NCBI RefSeq assembly: GCF_004353915.1 | Contig: NZ_SMRP01000048.1 | Location: 1-40,112 of the forward strand | From: Paraburkholderia silviterrae | Lineage (GTDB): Bacteria > Pseudomonadota > Gammaproteobacteria > Burkholderiales > Burkholderiaceae | Length of the DNA: 40,112 nucleotides | Reading direction: 5' to 3' | Shown: positions 16,846 through 25,100 of the stretch, one piece after another | How the letters are laid out: each line of letters opens with the position of its first letter | Numbering within the stretch: position 1 is the first letter of the stretch | Position numbers and translations under genes: made by a program | The notes under the pieces: generated by a model | What the model saw: the letters and a program-made list of their open reading frames with translations, nothing else | Database searches by the model: none | Told to the model about the DNA's origin: nothing

Positions 16846-18693
16846 TCAATGATCGGCGCTTTGGTTCGACGCGATCCGGGCGGCTTCGTGCTCGACGCGC
16901 TGCGCACGCGCCGCGCTGTCATCGCCCGCCGGCGGCTCGAGGGACTGCACGCTTACTTGCTGTGTGGCCACGGGCTGTGCAACCACCTCATCGGGTGCCG
17001 GCCCGGAGGGCGCCGACGGCTCGCGCCGCGAGGAGACCTGCGGTGCAGGCAGCGCTGCGGGCACAGCCGGCGCCGAGGCAGGTGCGGCTGGCGCGGCCGG
17101 CGTTGCCTGAGCGCCCGCAGGTGCCACAGGTGCGGGTGCCGCTGGTGCAAAGCGTCCCTCGTTGCGTTTGGCACGGCCTTCCATGTTGCCCGTCGCGTAC
17201 ACGTCAGCCTCGAGGGGCTGCGAGAAGCTGTCCGTGGGCAACTGCAGTTGCGCAATATTCTGCACCGGCTTCACGAGGTGCGCCGTAACGACGAAGATCA
17301 GCTCCGAGCGGTCCTGCTGGAACGAGGTGCTCCGCATCAGCGCACCGAGGACCGGAATCTCGCCAAGGCCAGGCACGGCCTTGAGCGAGCCCGTGATGTT
17401 GTTATTGATGAGCCCGCCGATCGCAAACGACTCGCCATCGGCCATCTGGACCGTGGTGGAAGCGCGCCGCGTCGTAATGAGCGGCAGAATGGATACGCCG
17501 CTGACGTTTGACGCACTCAACGTGACGCCCGTTGGCGACAACTCAGAGACTTCCGGCGCCACTTTCAGGTTGATGCGGCCGCCGCTGAGCACTGTCGGCG
17601 TGAACTTGAGCCCCACGCCGAACTCCTCCTCCTGCAACGTGATCGCCGTGGCGGACGTGCCGCCGCCGCTTTGCGGCACGGGGATGAAGATCTTGCCGCC
17701 GGCGAGGAACGTGGCTTCCTGACCGCTGATGGTGACCAGGTTCGGCTCCGCGAGGATCTTCACGAGGTTGTCGGTCTTTTGCGCATCCACGGCGAGGTTG
17801 AACGGCCTGTTGTTCGCCTTCGAGACCGCGAATGCGCTCGACACACCCGCGAGCAGATTGCTCACGAGCGCGCCCGTCCACGAGCCGAAGCCACCCTGGA
17901 TATTGACCGCCGAGCCGAGCTGATCGATGAGCGTTTTGTCGACTTCGGCGACCTTCACTTCGAGCATGACCTGCTGCGGCGAGTCGACGCTCAGCATGTT
18001 GATCACACCACCCGACTTCGATCCGCTGCTCACACCGAACACTTTGGCGATTTCCACGGCCTGCTGGGCCGCCTGCGCGCTCGACACGTGGCCGGCCAGC
18101 ACAAGGTTGTCGGCCGCCGTCGAAACGCGGATGGCGTGCTCTTGCGGCATCAGTTGTACGAGCGCGGCCTGCAAGCCACCCGCGTCGGCACTGACGATCA
18201 CATCGATCACCTGGCACGCGCCGCTCTTGCCCTGCACGATCATATTGGTGGTGCCCACCGACTGGCCAACCAGGTAGAGCGTCTGCGGTGAAACCATGGT
18301 CGCCTGCGCGATCTCCGGATTGCCGATCGTGCGGTTGCGCACCGGCTCGTCGAGCGGCACGAGCGTCGACTTGCCGAGCGGCACGACCACGTTGCTCTCG
18401 TTGCGAATGGCCCCCACGCAGTTCGGCCCGCGCAGTGGTCCCGCGAGAGGTTTGGGCGCGGCGTTGCTGCCCTGCGCGGGCCCCATGCTGATGGTCATCT
18501 GCATGGGCCCCTTGCCCATTGTGACCGGAGCAGCCGCGGCGGACTTCTCCGGCGCCCCGTTCCCGGCCGGCTCCTGCGTCCAGCCTGGCGTCGCGCTCAT
18601 CAGCCCCGCGCATACCCAGGCAAGCGTCGCGACGCGCCACGGACGGATGTCCTCAAAGGCCCCCACGGACCCCACTTTTACTTTGGTATCCAT
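16846..18693 (-). CDS. cpaC: Tad pilus outer-membrane secretin CpaC (RcpA)
   Basis: This secretin forms the outer-membrane channel for the Flp pilus. In order it has a signal peptide ending near TPGWTQ, a pilus-formation N-terminal domain (VPLGKSTLVPLDEPVRN...QTLYLVGQSVGTTNM), a short BON-like segment (LVLAGHVSSAQAAQQA), and the secretin core (SPQQVMLEVKVAEVDK, GLKFTPTVLSGGRINLKVAPEVSEL, TTVQMADGESFAIGGLI, VPGLGEIPVLGALMRS). The last 100 residues are an Ala/Pro-rich low-complexity tail, longer than in many homologues. I chose the ATG at 18693 (615 residues), which has a GGGG upstream; a GTG at 18714 would add seven residues without a ribosome binding site. Confidence 0.94.
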   Translation of the reverse strand: MDTKVKVGSVGAFEDIRPWRVATLAWVCAGLMSATPGWTQEPAGNGAPEKSAAAAPVTMGKGPMQMTISMGPAQGSNAAPKPLAGPLRGPNCVGAIRNESNVVVPLGKSTLVPLDEPVRNRTIGNPEIAQATMVSPQTLYLVGQSVGTTNMIVQGKSGACQVIDVIVSADAGGLQAALVQLMPQEHAIRVSTAADNLVLAGHVSSAQAAQQAVEIAKVFGVSSGSKSGGVINMLSVDSPQQVMLEVKVAEVDKTLIDQLGSAVNIQGGFGSWTGALVSNLLAGVSSAFAVSKANNRPFNLAVDAQKTDNLVKILAEPNLVTISGQEATFLAGGKIFIPVPQSGGGTSATAITLQEEEFGVGLKFTPTVLSGGRINLKVAPEVSELSPTGVTLSASNVSGVSILPLITTRRASTTVQMADGESFAIGGLINNNITGSLKAVPGLGEIPVLGALMRSTSFQQDRSELIFVVTAHLVKPVQNIAQLQLPTDSFSQPLEADVYATGNMEGRAKRNEGRFAPAAPAPVAPAGAQATPAAPAAPASAPAVPAALPAPQVSSRREPSAPSGPAPDEVVAQPVATQQVSVQSLEPPAGDDSAARAQRVEHEAARIASNQSADH

Positions 18694-18797
18694 ATCGTTA
18701 TACCCCGTGCTCACCAGCGTTTTAATGGCGGCCTCACCGCTATTTTGCCCTGCCCCGGGTGGTCAAATCCGGGCTCGGGCGGCCGTTCTGCTTGCTT

Positions 18798-19634
18798 TCA
18801 AAAACACTCCTGACTGCCCGTGACGCCCGAAAGCACGCCGATGCAATCACGCTTCACCTGCTCATGGGCGACGTACTTCACGCGCATCGGGCGAGCCGGC
18901 TCGGGCGCCGGCGCCGGCAGCGGTACCGCCTGGCCCAGCAGCGTCTGCTTGGTCACACCTTCGGTGACGAGCTTGTTGTCGTCCACCTGATTGCGCAGGA
19001 CAAGTGAGAGCGTGCCCACGCTGCGTGCCAGATCGAGCTTCTCTGCCTGCTCGGGCGTCACTTCCAGCGTCACGGCGTTCACGACCTTCGGCGCCGTGTC
19101 GTCGCGGTTGACCTGCTGCGCGACGGCCAGCACCAGAATCTTTTCGAGCACGATCTTCGAGATGCTCTGATCCTGGGCGTCGGTCTTTTTCTGCGGCTCC
19201 TGCGTGTTGACGATCACGTCGACGTAGTTGCCCGGCAACGCGAAGCCGGCTACGCCCACCACATCATTCACGCGCACCGTGATCGCACGACGCCCCTCGC
19301 CAATCACCGCGGATAGACCGCCTTTCGTGCCCACAGGCGCCAGCTTCGACTCGAGGACCGGTTCGCCGCGCGTGAGGCTCGCGCGCACCACTCGACCGTC
19401 CAGGTCCTTCGGTGCTGCGAATGTTCCAGGCGGAAGGCTGTCCTTTGGCCAGTTGACCGTTCGGATCATCGTCTCATTGATCGGCTGTCCGAGATTGATA
19501 TCGTCGGATGCGACGGCAACGGGTACCGTGGCCCCCGACGACGTCTGAAGCAACCATTTGGAAGCGAACACCACTGCGGCCAAACCGGCCAACAGAGCAA
19601 TCGCGAGCATGGCAAGCGCGCGGCCGTTTTTCAT
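18798..19634 (-). CDS. cpaB: Tad pilus assembly protein CpaB (RcpC)
   Basis: This 278-residue periplasmic protein has an uncleaved or signal-type N-terminal helix (ALAMLAIALLAGLAAVVFASKWLL), then a SAF domain around residues 40-105 (ATVPVAVASDDINLGQPIN...RVVRASLTRGEPVLESKL), and an RcpC-type domain (RRAITVRVNDVVGVAGFALPGNYVDVIV...LVLAVAQQVNRDD...VTLEVTPEQAEKLDLARSVGTLSLVLRN). CpaB is thought to bind near the secretin, possibly via peptidoglycan. A GGGGGATG ribosome binding site precedes the start. Cysteines occur only in the short C-terminal tail (RDCIG, QECF). The 194-bp gap upstream to the peptidase gene shows nothing further. Confidence 0.93.
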   Translation of the reverse strand: MKNGRALAMLAIALLAGLAAVVFASKWLLQTSSGATVPVAVASDDINLGQPINETMIRTVNWPKDSLPPGTFAAPKDLDGRVVRASLTRGEPVLESKLAPVGTKGGLSAVIGEGRRAITVRVNDVVGVAGFALPGNYVDVIVNTQEPQKKTDAQDQSISKIVLEKILVLAVAQQVNRDDTAPKVVNAVTLEVTPEQAEKLDLARSVGTLSLVLRNQVDDNKLVTEGVTKQTLLGQAVPLPAPAPEPARPMRVKYVAHEQVKRDCIGVLSGVTGSQECF

Positions 19635-19828
19635 GACATCCCCCGTATGCTTTCGAGAAAACCCGAGAAAACCAATGATCGACGGAACGAAACCCCGGAC
19701 CTGTTCCGCGGGCGCCGCTCACGATCCATGGCGGCAACCCTCAATCCCCAGTACAGCCTGCTTCTCTCGCACCCCGCCAAGTCGACGCCGGAGCACGTTA
19801 CCGCCAAAAAAACATTCCGGCCGGCGCT

Positions 19829-20389
19829 CTAATGCACCATGGCGAACAGCACCGCCACGGTTCCCGCGCCGATCGCGACACCATACGGAATCGACCCAAC
19901 CGACTCCCGCGCAACACTCACACCAGGAGATACGCCCGGTACGCGCATGAAGCGGCCAGACCCCGCAAGCAACGCCGCGACGTTTCCCATCAGACGGCGC
20001 AACCGCCCCCGCATCAGGGCAACCCCTAACGACCACACCCCACCGATAATGAAGGTGTTCACTGCGATATCGACTGTCGCCGCTGCCCCGAGCCAGGCGC
20101 CGAGCATCATCAGCAACTTGACGTCGCCGGCAGCCATGCCTCGCAGCAGATAGAACGGCAGCAGAAGAGCGAACCCGGTCGCCGCCCCGCCCAGCCAGAT
20201 CGCGCTGCCTGAAAGTGCCCCGCGCAACGCGATCTGGACCGCGAGCGCCGAGACAAGCCCCAGCAGGATCAGCAGGTTCGGAATCCGCCGGCTAACGATG
20301 TCCGTGCTGGCAGCGAGGACCGCCAAGGCGATCACGCAAAGCGGAACGGGTTGCGGCGGCAAGGAAACCGAAAGCATTGTGAAGTCCAT
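19829..20389 (-). CDS. tadV: Flp prepilin peptidase CpaA (TadV)
   Basis: This is a 186-residue polytopic aspartic protease of the A24 family that cleaves Flp and the pseudopilins after a Gly. Catalytic aspartates are visible: Asp30 in STDIVSRRIPN and Asp89 in MAAGDVKLL. The second motif, usually GxGD, reads AAGD (86-89), so the first Gly is Ala; I believe relatives in Burkholderia share this, but I cannot check. About six hydrophobic segments are visible, and there is no N-terminal methylase domain, as is usual for TadV. A GGGGAG ribosome binding site precedes the ATG. It lies between flp1 and cpaB. Confidence 0.92.
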   Translation of the reverse strand: MDFTMLSVSLPPQPVPLCVIALAVLAASTDIVSRRIPNLLILLGLVSALAVQIALRGALSGSAIWLGGAATGFALLLPFYLLRGMAAGDVKLLMMLGAWLGAAATVDIAVNTFIIGGVWSLGVALMRGRLRRLMGNVAALLAGSGRFMRVPGVSPGVSVARESVGSIPYGVAIGAGTVAVLFAMVH

Positions 20390-20512
20390 TGTTTCGCTCC
20401 CCGGCTAACCCTGCAGCGCCATGACTTCAGCGTGTGCATGAGGGCAAACCCAAGCGTTTTCGGATCCGGTCTCCAGCATGTCCGACTCCAAGGTTCGTTT
20501 CAGGAGCAATCA

Positions 20513-20545
20513 GGCGAATGTGCGTGTGCTGCAAGCCCACTCGCC
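20513..20545 (-). terminator. Stem-loop after flp copy 1
   Basis: GGCGAATG pairs with CACTCGCC with one mismatch, just downstream of the flp copy 1 stop on the minus strand. No run of U follows. It may attenuate or protect the transcript rather than end it, since tadV lies downstream. Confidence 0.4.
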
Positions 20546-20555
20546 CATGGATCTT

Positions 20556-20726
20556 TTAGACTGCGGCGGCAATGTCGGAGAACACGTTTTGGAGCACCGA
20601 GCCGATGGTTGCGATGCTGGCGATCAGCAGGACCGTGATCAGGCCCGCGAGAATCCCGTACTCCAAAGCCGTAATACCGTCTTCGTCACGAATGAAGCCT
20701 TTTGCTTGAGCGATGATCCTTTGCAT
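20556..20726 (-). CDS. flp: Flp family type IVb pilin (copy 1)
   Basis: This 56-residue major pilin begins MQRIIAQAKGFIRDEDG. TadV should cut after Gly17 to leave a 39-residue mature pilin starting ITALEYG, with the Flp signature Glu at +5 and Tyr at +6, followed by a single hydrophobic helix. The ATG at 20726 is preceded by GGAGATC; the frame extends to a TTG at 20738, but that codon overlaps the ribosome binding site. The mature sequence differs from copy 3 only at one position (VLQNVF against VLKNVF). It is the copy nearest the tad operon and the most diverged in its leader. Confidence 0.95.
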   Translation of the reverse strand: MQRIIAQAKGFIRDEDGITALEYGILAGLITVLLIASIATIGSVLQNVFSDIAAAV

Positions 20727-20849
20727 TTCGATCTCCAATTGAAAGTGGACCTGGTGAGCCCCGTTCCATGTGGTATTGAGGGCGGGTTGGACTACATCAC
20801 TGTGGACAGCTCAGTAGTCTCATTCGCACTTTCTACCTGTCCGAAAACA

Positions 20850-20865
20850 ATAACTTTGTGCGATC
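20850..20865 (-). promoter_or_regulatory. Conserved upstream element of flp copy 1
   Basis: On the minus strand this reads GATCGCACAAAGTTAT. The same 16 bases occur upstream of all three flp genes, here 124 nt before the start at 20726. Conservation in sequence and spacing across otherwise diverged flanks marks a promoter or operator. AAGTTAT could contain a -10 box, but no clear -35 partner is seen. Confidence 0.6.
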
Positions 20866-21045
20866 AGCCACACCTGCGATCATTTCCCGCGACTGCCCGT
20901 GAATTGCAAAACCGCATTCGGAAAGCTTCACTGCGCGGCCCAGCCTCATGGCACACGACGCTGTTCGAAGGACACCTGGTCGCCAGACGTTTCCGAATCC
21001 GGTCTCGAGCATTTTCAGTTCCACGGTCCGTTTCCGGTGAAATTG

Positions 21046-21079
21046 GGCGAGTGTGGCGCGCGTTGCGAACCCACTCGCC
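21046..21079 (-). terminator. Stem-loop after flp copy 2
   Basis: An 8-bp perfect stem (GGCGAGTG with CACTCGCC) lies between the flp copy 2 stop and the copy 1 promoter element. It is followed on the minus strand by CAATTTC, a poor U-tract. Its conservation after each flp suggests a role in 3' end formation or mRNA stability. Confidence 0.45.
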
Positions 21080-21089
21080 CATGCATCCG

Positions 21090-21260
21090 CTAGACCGCTG
21101 CGGCAACGTCGGAGAACACGTTCTTGAGCACCGAACCGATGGTTGCGATGCTGGCGATCAGCAGGATGGTGATCAAACCGGCGAGAATGCCGTACTCGAG
21201 AGCCGTAATGCCGTTTTCGTCACGAACAAAGTTCTTTGCCTGAGCGATGATCTTTTGCAT
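21090..21260 (-). CDS. flp: Flp family type IVb pilin (copy 2)
   Basis: This 56-residue pilin has the leader MQKIIAQAKNFVRDENG, then the mature part ITALEYGILAGLITILLIAS. The ATG at 21260 follows a GGAGATC ribosome binding site. An in-frame extension reaches upstream ATGs (to 21380), but it is not kept in copy 1, so the short start is right. Compared with copy 3 the mature protein has two conservative changes (Ile for Val in the helix, Val for Ile near the end). It lies in the middle of three tandem modules about 535 bp long, each with its own upstream element and downstream stem-loop, so it may be transcribed alone. Confidence 0.95.
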   Translation of the reverse strand: MQKIIAQAKNFVRDENGITALEYGILAGLITILLIASIATIGSVLKNVFSDVAAAV

Positions 21261-21384
21261 TTTTGATCTCCAAATGGATGTGTACATCGTTAACCCCCGT
21301 TCCATGTGGTCTTGAGGGTGGGTGGGACTACATCTCTTGATTGGGCGGAGTAGTCTCGGGTGCAGTTTTACGCGACTCAAATTA

Positions 21385-21400
21385 ATAACTTTGTGCGATC
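21385..21400 (-). promoter_or_regulatory. Conserved upstream element of flp copy 2
   Basis: Identical 16-base element (GATCGCACAAAGTTAT on the minus strand), 125 nt before the start at 21260. It is followed by AATTTGAGTCGC-like sequence shared with copy 3, so the conserved block is longer here. Confidence 0.6.
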
Positions 21401-21580
21401 GGCCACACCTGCAGTCACTCCCCGCGATTGCCCTTCAATTGCAAAACCGCACTCGGAAAGCTTCACGGCGCGTCGCTGCCTCATGATCCACGACGCAGGT
21501 CGAAGGGCGCCTGGCCTCCAGACGTTTCCGAATCCGGTCTCGAGCACTCCCAGCTCCAAGGTCCGTTTCCGGTGAAATTG

Positions 21581-21614
21581 GGCGAGTGTGGCGCGCGTTG
21601 CAAATCCACTCGCC
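21581..21614 (-). terminator. Stem-loop after flp copy 3
   Basis: The same 8-bp stem as after copy 2 (GGCGAGTG with CACTCGCC), again followed by CAATTTC on the minus strand. It would separate the copy 3 message from the downstream modules. Confidence 0.45.
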
Positions 21615-21624
21615 AATGCGCCTG

Positions 21625-21795
21625 TCAGACCGCTGCGGCAATGTCGGAGAACACGTTCTTGAGCACCGAGCCGATCGTTGCGATGCTGGCGATCAGCAGG
21701 ACGGTGATCAGGCCGGCGAGAATCCCATACTCGAGAGCCGTAATGCCGTTTTCGTCACGAACAAAGTTCTTTGCCTGAGCGATGATCTTTTGCAT
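21625..21795 (-). CDS. flp: Flp family type IVb pilin (copy 3)
   Basis: This 56-residue pilin is nearly identical to copy 2 (leader MQKIIAQAKNFVRDENG, mature start ITALEYG). The start ATG at 21795 has the same GGAGATC ribosome binding site. It is the first flp gene reached from the long upstream region, so it may receive most transcription. The pilin ends in SVLKNVFSDIAAAV. Three almost identical mature pilins suggest a dosage or expression role more than three different fibres, though leader differences could affect processing. The call is certain; the need for three copies is not explained by the sequence. Confidence 0.95.
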   Translation of the reverse strand: MQKIIAQAKNFVRDENGITALEYGILAGLITVLLIASIATIGSVLKNVFSDIAAAV

Positions 21796-21918
21796 TTTTG
21801 ATCTCCAAATGGATGTGAACATGGTTAACCCCCGTTCCATGTGGTTTTGAGGGTGGGTGGGACTACTTCACTGGCACAGCGCAGTAGCCTCAGGCGCAGT
21901 TCTACGCGACTCAAATTG

Positions 21919-21934
21919 ATAACTTTGTGCGATC
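21919..21934 (-). promoter_or_regulatory. Conserved upstream element of flp copy 3
   Basis: Identical 16-base element, 124 nt before the start at 21795. This is the outermost copy and probably the first promoter of the pilus locus. It keeps the GAGTCGCGTA-like neighbour found with copy 2. Confidence 0.6.
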
Positions 21935-22387
21935 GGACACATCCGCAATAATTCCCTGTACGCAAACCCTCGCACTCGGTAAATTTGACCTGCGCCATGT
22001 GGGCTGCCTCGCTTAACGGACGCGTTGCGGCAGTCCTCAGCTCCCTGCTGGCGCCATGTCTCGTGCACTTTTGCCTGCGCGCCGAAACGAACGACACGCA
22101 CCTCGTGCATGCGATCGCGCGACTCACGATGTGCCTGGCTCTACGGTTGCAGTGTTGTTTTTTTATCAACCGTCTCGCGCATGCACGCGCTCATCAGCTT
22201 CCACATTGCTACGGCCACCTTACCGGTGCGCCGCTCGAACATCCCGTCAGGCTCCAGTCACTCGATTGACGCCGAGCCAAGCCCCTTCGAGCAAAGTCAG
22301 TAGTTTCCCGACGAGCCCAACTCACCCGCCCGCCCTCAGCGCAACCATTTTTCCCGTAGCGCCTTCGCCGAAATCGGCCCCGCTCAA

Positions 22388-22413
22388 GCCAGTGTTCGTT
22401 CTCGAACACTGGC
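22388..22413. promoter_or_regulatory. Perfect inverted repeat, possible operator
   Basis: Two 11-bp arms, GCCAGTGTTCG and CGAACACTGGC, are separated by TTCT. There is no T-run on either side, so an intrinsic terminator is unlikely. It lies about 150 bp before the first GT87 gene and 590 bp from flp copy 3. A dimeric regulator site or a stable hairpin fits; the regulator is unknown. Confidence 0.5.
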
Positions 22414-22561
22414 GATGCACTCTGTGTTGCTCCGAAAACGCCCTTCTCACCATAATCCCCGCAACGCGCAAGGACTGCCATGCATCGCACTTGTCGCGCG
22501 TACGGGGCAAAAGAATGGCGGTGGTGCTGCCAATTGAAAATATTCAGCGGGGGCTGAAAAA

Positions 22562-23797
22562 ATGCGACCACTAGAGTGGAATGCCACACGTTCGCACTCG
22601 ATGGCGTGCTCCTGGCTTTCGCGGGAGCGGCTCATTGTTTACAGCACCGCCATGCTAGTAATCGGTGTCGGCTTCGTAGTGCTGTGGGCCGTGGTGACGC
22701 GCGGTTTTTCTGACACAGGCGGCTGGCGTCCAGGCTCCGACCTGCTTGTGTTCTGGTCGGCCAGCCACGCAGTCCTGCACGGTCAAGCCGCGACGGTCTT
22801 CGACTACTCGGCGTTTTCCCGGATCGTGGCCGCGGTGAGTGGCGGCTTGCCCAAGAGCGCGTTTGTCCCCTGGCTTTATCCCCCCACGTATCTGCTATTC
22901 ATCACGCCACTCGCGCTACTGCCGCTCCCGCTTGCTTACTTCGCATTCCTCGCCGCGAGCGCATCGGCGTACGTTTGCGCAACCGTTCGCGTTTCCGGGC
23001 TCGCACAGGGCCCGCTCGGCATCGCAGCGGCCCGCTACGTCGTGCTCGCCATGCCTTGTGTGATGGTGTGTGCCGTCTTCGGGCAAAACGCGCTGATTAC
23101 CGCGGCACTCGCCGCGCTTGCCGTCGCGTCGATTGATCGGCGCCCCGTGATCGCCGGAATTTGTATCGGACTGCTGGCTATCAAGCCGCAACTGGGCATC
23201 CTGTTCCCACTCGTTCTGGTCGCGGCACGAGCATGGAAGGTGTTTGGATACGCCGCCGCCACAGCGGTGTTCCTTGCTCTCGCAAGCGTGGTGCTCTGCG
23301 GGCCCGCTTCGCTTCGGCTGTTCGCCGGGAACGTTGGGATGGCACGCGAACTCCTTCTCGAGCACGACGTGCGCTTCTGGCTCGCTTCTCCGTCCGTGTT
23401 CGCCTCGCTACGGCTCATGGGCGCGCCACTGGCCATAGCGGGACTGACGCAAGCAGTGGTCGCCGTCATCGCAGCCCTCGGCACATGGAAAATCTGGCGC
23501 ACGACGCGCGACATTGCCCTGCGCGCGGCCGCGCTCGGGACCGCCACGATGATCGTCAACCCCTATGTCTGGCACTACGAACTGACGTGGATCGGACTGG
23601 CATGCGCCGGTCTGCTCGCGACCGGATTGCGTCGCGGGTGGCTGGCCGGCGAGCAACCCGTGCTGCTCCTCGCATGGCTCTTGCCCGTGTATGAGTTCTT
23701 CAATCAGGTCCTCAGGCTGCCGCAAGTCGGTCCTGTAGTCCTGCTGCTCATGCTGCTCGCGGTACTGCGCCGCGCGCGCATCGAAGGCATCCATTAG
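22562..23797 (+). CDS. GT87 (DUF2029) membrane glycosyltransferase 1
   Basis: This is a 411-residue multi-pass protein of the GT-C fold. GT87 enzymes (mycobacterial PimE type) take a sugar from a polyprenyl phosphate on the periplasmic side. After the first helix comes GSDLLVFWSASHAV, whose Asp matches the conserved loop acid; then PWLYPPTYLLF, GQNALITAALAALAVASIDRRPVIAG, LLAIKPQLGILFP and NPYVWHYELTWIGL, the common landmarks of all six copies here. The family name is firm; donor and acceptor are unknown. A GGGGG precedes the ATG at 22562; an ATG at 22601 would shorten the product by 13 residues. It heads a five-gene plus-strand run to 28653. Confidence 0.86.
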   Translation: MRPLEWNATRSHSMACSWLSRERLIVYSTAMLVIGVGFVVLWAVVTRGFSDTGGWRPGSDLLVFWSASHAVLHGQAATVFDYSAFSRIVAAVSGGLPKSAFVPWLYPPTYLLFITPLALLPLPLAYFAFLAASASAYVCATVRVSGLAQGPLGIAAARYVVLAMPCVMVCAVFGQNALITAALAALAVASIDRRPVIAGICIGLLAIKPQLGILFPLVLVAARAWKVFGYAAATAVFLALASVVLCGPASLRLFAGNVGMARELLLEHDVRFWLASPSVFASLRLMGAPLAIAGLTQAVVAVIAALGTWKIWRTTRDIALRAAALGTATMIVNPYVWHYELTWIGLACAGLLATGLRRGWLAGEQPVLLLAWLLPVYEFFNQVLRLPQVGPVVLLLMLLAVLRRARIEGIH

Positions 23798-23812
23798 GCG
23801 AGAGGCCACTCA

Positions 23813-25084
23813 ATGAACCAGACGACCATCCGCGAATTGACCGGCACGACCAGGGCCGCGCCCTCTTCGCCCCCTGGCGCCGGACAGCGCCGCTCGCACT
23901 GGCTGAACGGCCAACGCCTGTGTGTCTATCCGCTCGTCGCACTCATCTACTACCTTGGCGTAGCGCTGGCTTACGCGTATCACCTGGTGTGGCTCAAGGA
24001 TCCACAGATGAGCGTGCTCGCCGTAGACTGCCTGCCGTTCTGGAGCGCCTCGCACCTCGCCCTGCAGGGACATGCGGTGGACGCCTATAACCTCAGCATC
24101 CTGACGCCCATCGAGCAACATGCCGCGGGCCGCGCCGTCGGTATCCTTCCTTGGCTCTACCCGCCTACGTTCCTCCTGTTCGTCTACCCGTTAGCGCTGC
24201 TGCCGTTCACGCTTTCGGCGCCGATCTTCCTGTTCGGCACACTCGCCCTGTTCGTCAAGGTGGTCAAGACGATCGTGCCGCACCCGCGCACCGCGCTCGT
24301 CGCGATCGCCTTCCCGGGTTCCGCGCTCGTGCTGACGTCCGGCCAAAACGGCTTGCTTACGGCTTCGCTGGTCGGGCTCGGACTGATCCTGCTGCGCCGC
24401 CGCCCCGTGCTCGCCGGGCTGTGCTTCGCACTCGTCGCCATGAAGCCGCAACTTTGCGTGCTGATTCCGCTTGCGCTTCTCGCTTCGCGCTCGTGGCGCG
24501 CACTGGGCGCAATGATCGCGGGCGTGGCGATTTCGCTGGCGCTCGCGGTACTGGCATTCGGCAGTGAAACACTCGTCGCGTTTCTTCACAACATGGGGCT
24601 CGCCAATAGCTACGTCGAAACCGGACGGGCACTGCTGTTTCGTGTTCCCACGATGTTCGCGGCGTTCAAGCTGCTCCATGCGCCCACGGCCCTCGCCGGC
24701 GCAGCGCAAGCCATGTCTGCCCTGTGCGCCGCCGCTGCCGTCTGCTACGCGTGGGGCCGGCCAAGCGCCTTCGGTCTGCGCGCCGCCGTGCTCGTGTGCG
24801 CCAGCATGCTCGTGAGCCCGTACCTCTACGACTACGACCTCACATGGTACGGAATCCTGATCGCATGGGTGGTCTACCACGCGAGAGAACACGGCTTCCA
24901 GCGCGGACAACGTGAATGGCTGGCCGTACTCTGGCTCGCGCCCGTCGCCGGGCTCACGATCGTTTCGAATCTACACGTTCCGTTCACCCCGCTCATCTCG
25001 ATTGCCACGCTCTGGATGCTGATCGCGCAGATCGCGCGCGAGCGCAGCGCGCACGCCATCGCAACTACCGCGACCTCTTTGTAA
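23813..25084 (+). CDS. GT87 (DUF2029) membrane glycosyltransferase 2
   Basis: This 423-residue multi-pass protein has the same landmark order: HWLNGQRLCVYP before the first helix, AVDCLPFWSASHLAL in the first large periplasmic loop, LPWLYPPTFLLFVYPLALLP, SGQNGLLTASLVGLGLILLRRRPVLAG, ALVAMKPQLCVLIPLALL and VSPYLYDYDLTWYG. The N-terminal HWLN segment is shared with copy 6 (38735), its closest relative in the window by eye. GAGAGG lies eight bases before the ATG. It is 15 bp downstream of copy 1 and 16 bp before the GtrB-like gene, so the three are very likely co-transcribed. GtrB would supply the polyprenyl-phosphate sugar that GT87 enzymes use. Confidence 0.86.
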   Translation: MNQTTIRELTGTTRAAPSSPPGAGQRRSHWLNGQRLCVYPLVALIYYLGVALAYAYHLVWLKDPQMSVLAVDCLPFWSASHLALQGHAVDAYNLSILTPIEQHAAGRAVGILPWLYPPTFLLFVYPLALLPFTLSAPIFLFGTLALFVKVVKTIVPHPRTALVAIAFPGSALVLTSGQNGLLTASLVGLGLILLRRRPVLAGLCFALVAMKPQLCVLIPLALLASRSWRALGAMIAGVAISLALAVLAFGSETLVAFLHNMGLANSYVETGRALLFRVPTMFAAFKLLHAPTALAGAAQAMSALCAAAAVCYAWGRPSAFGLRAAVLVCASMLVSPYLYDYDLTWYGILIAWVVYHAREHGFQRGQREWLAVLWLAPVAGLTIVSNLHVPFTPLISIATLWMLIAQIARERSAHAIATTATSL

Positions 25085-25100
25085 CAAGGGAGAAGACGTC

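Larger units (their letters stand above)
20490..21940 (-). repeat. Three tandem flp modules of about 535 bp
   Basis: The three flp stops lie 534 and 535 bp apart, and similarity extends well beyond the genes. Each module has, on the minus strand, an upstream element, a leader of about 124 nt, the pilin gene, then a GGCGAGTG/CACTCGCC stem-loop and a stretch resembling TTCCGGATTCGG. Modules 2 and 3 are more alike, also sharing a GCGACTCAAATT segment next to the element. This is a segmental tandem triplication, not separate acquisition. Confidence 0.9.
21841..22561. other. Intergenic region between flp copy 3 and the GT87 operon
   Basis: This stretch of about 720 bp lies between divergent units. 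It holds the copy 3 leader and element (to about 21940), the perfect palindrome at 22388-22413, and nothing I can call as a gene. Open frames of up to about 115 codons exist, but they lack family features, overlap each other and have no ribosome binding sites. It probably carries the promoters of both the pilus locus and the plus-strand glycosyltransferase operon. Confidence 0.6.

Noticed and set aside
20556..20738. Longer N-termini for the flp genes
   Set aside because: Upstream in-frame codons in copies 2 and 3 are not in frame in copy 1, and the ribosome binding site GGAGATC lies just before the internal ATG in all three.
21985..22269. Open frame of 94 codons upstream of the GT87 operon
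   Set aside because: No ribosome binding site, no family features, and competing frames of similar length on both strands.
22388..22413. Intrinsic terminator at the 11-bp palindrome
   Set aside because: No T-run on either strand and no gene ending next to it.
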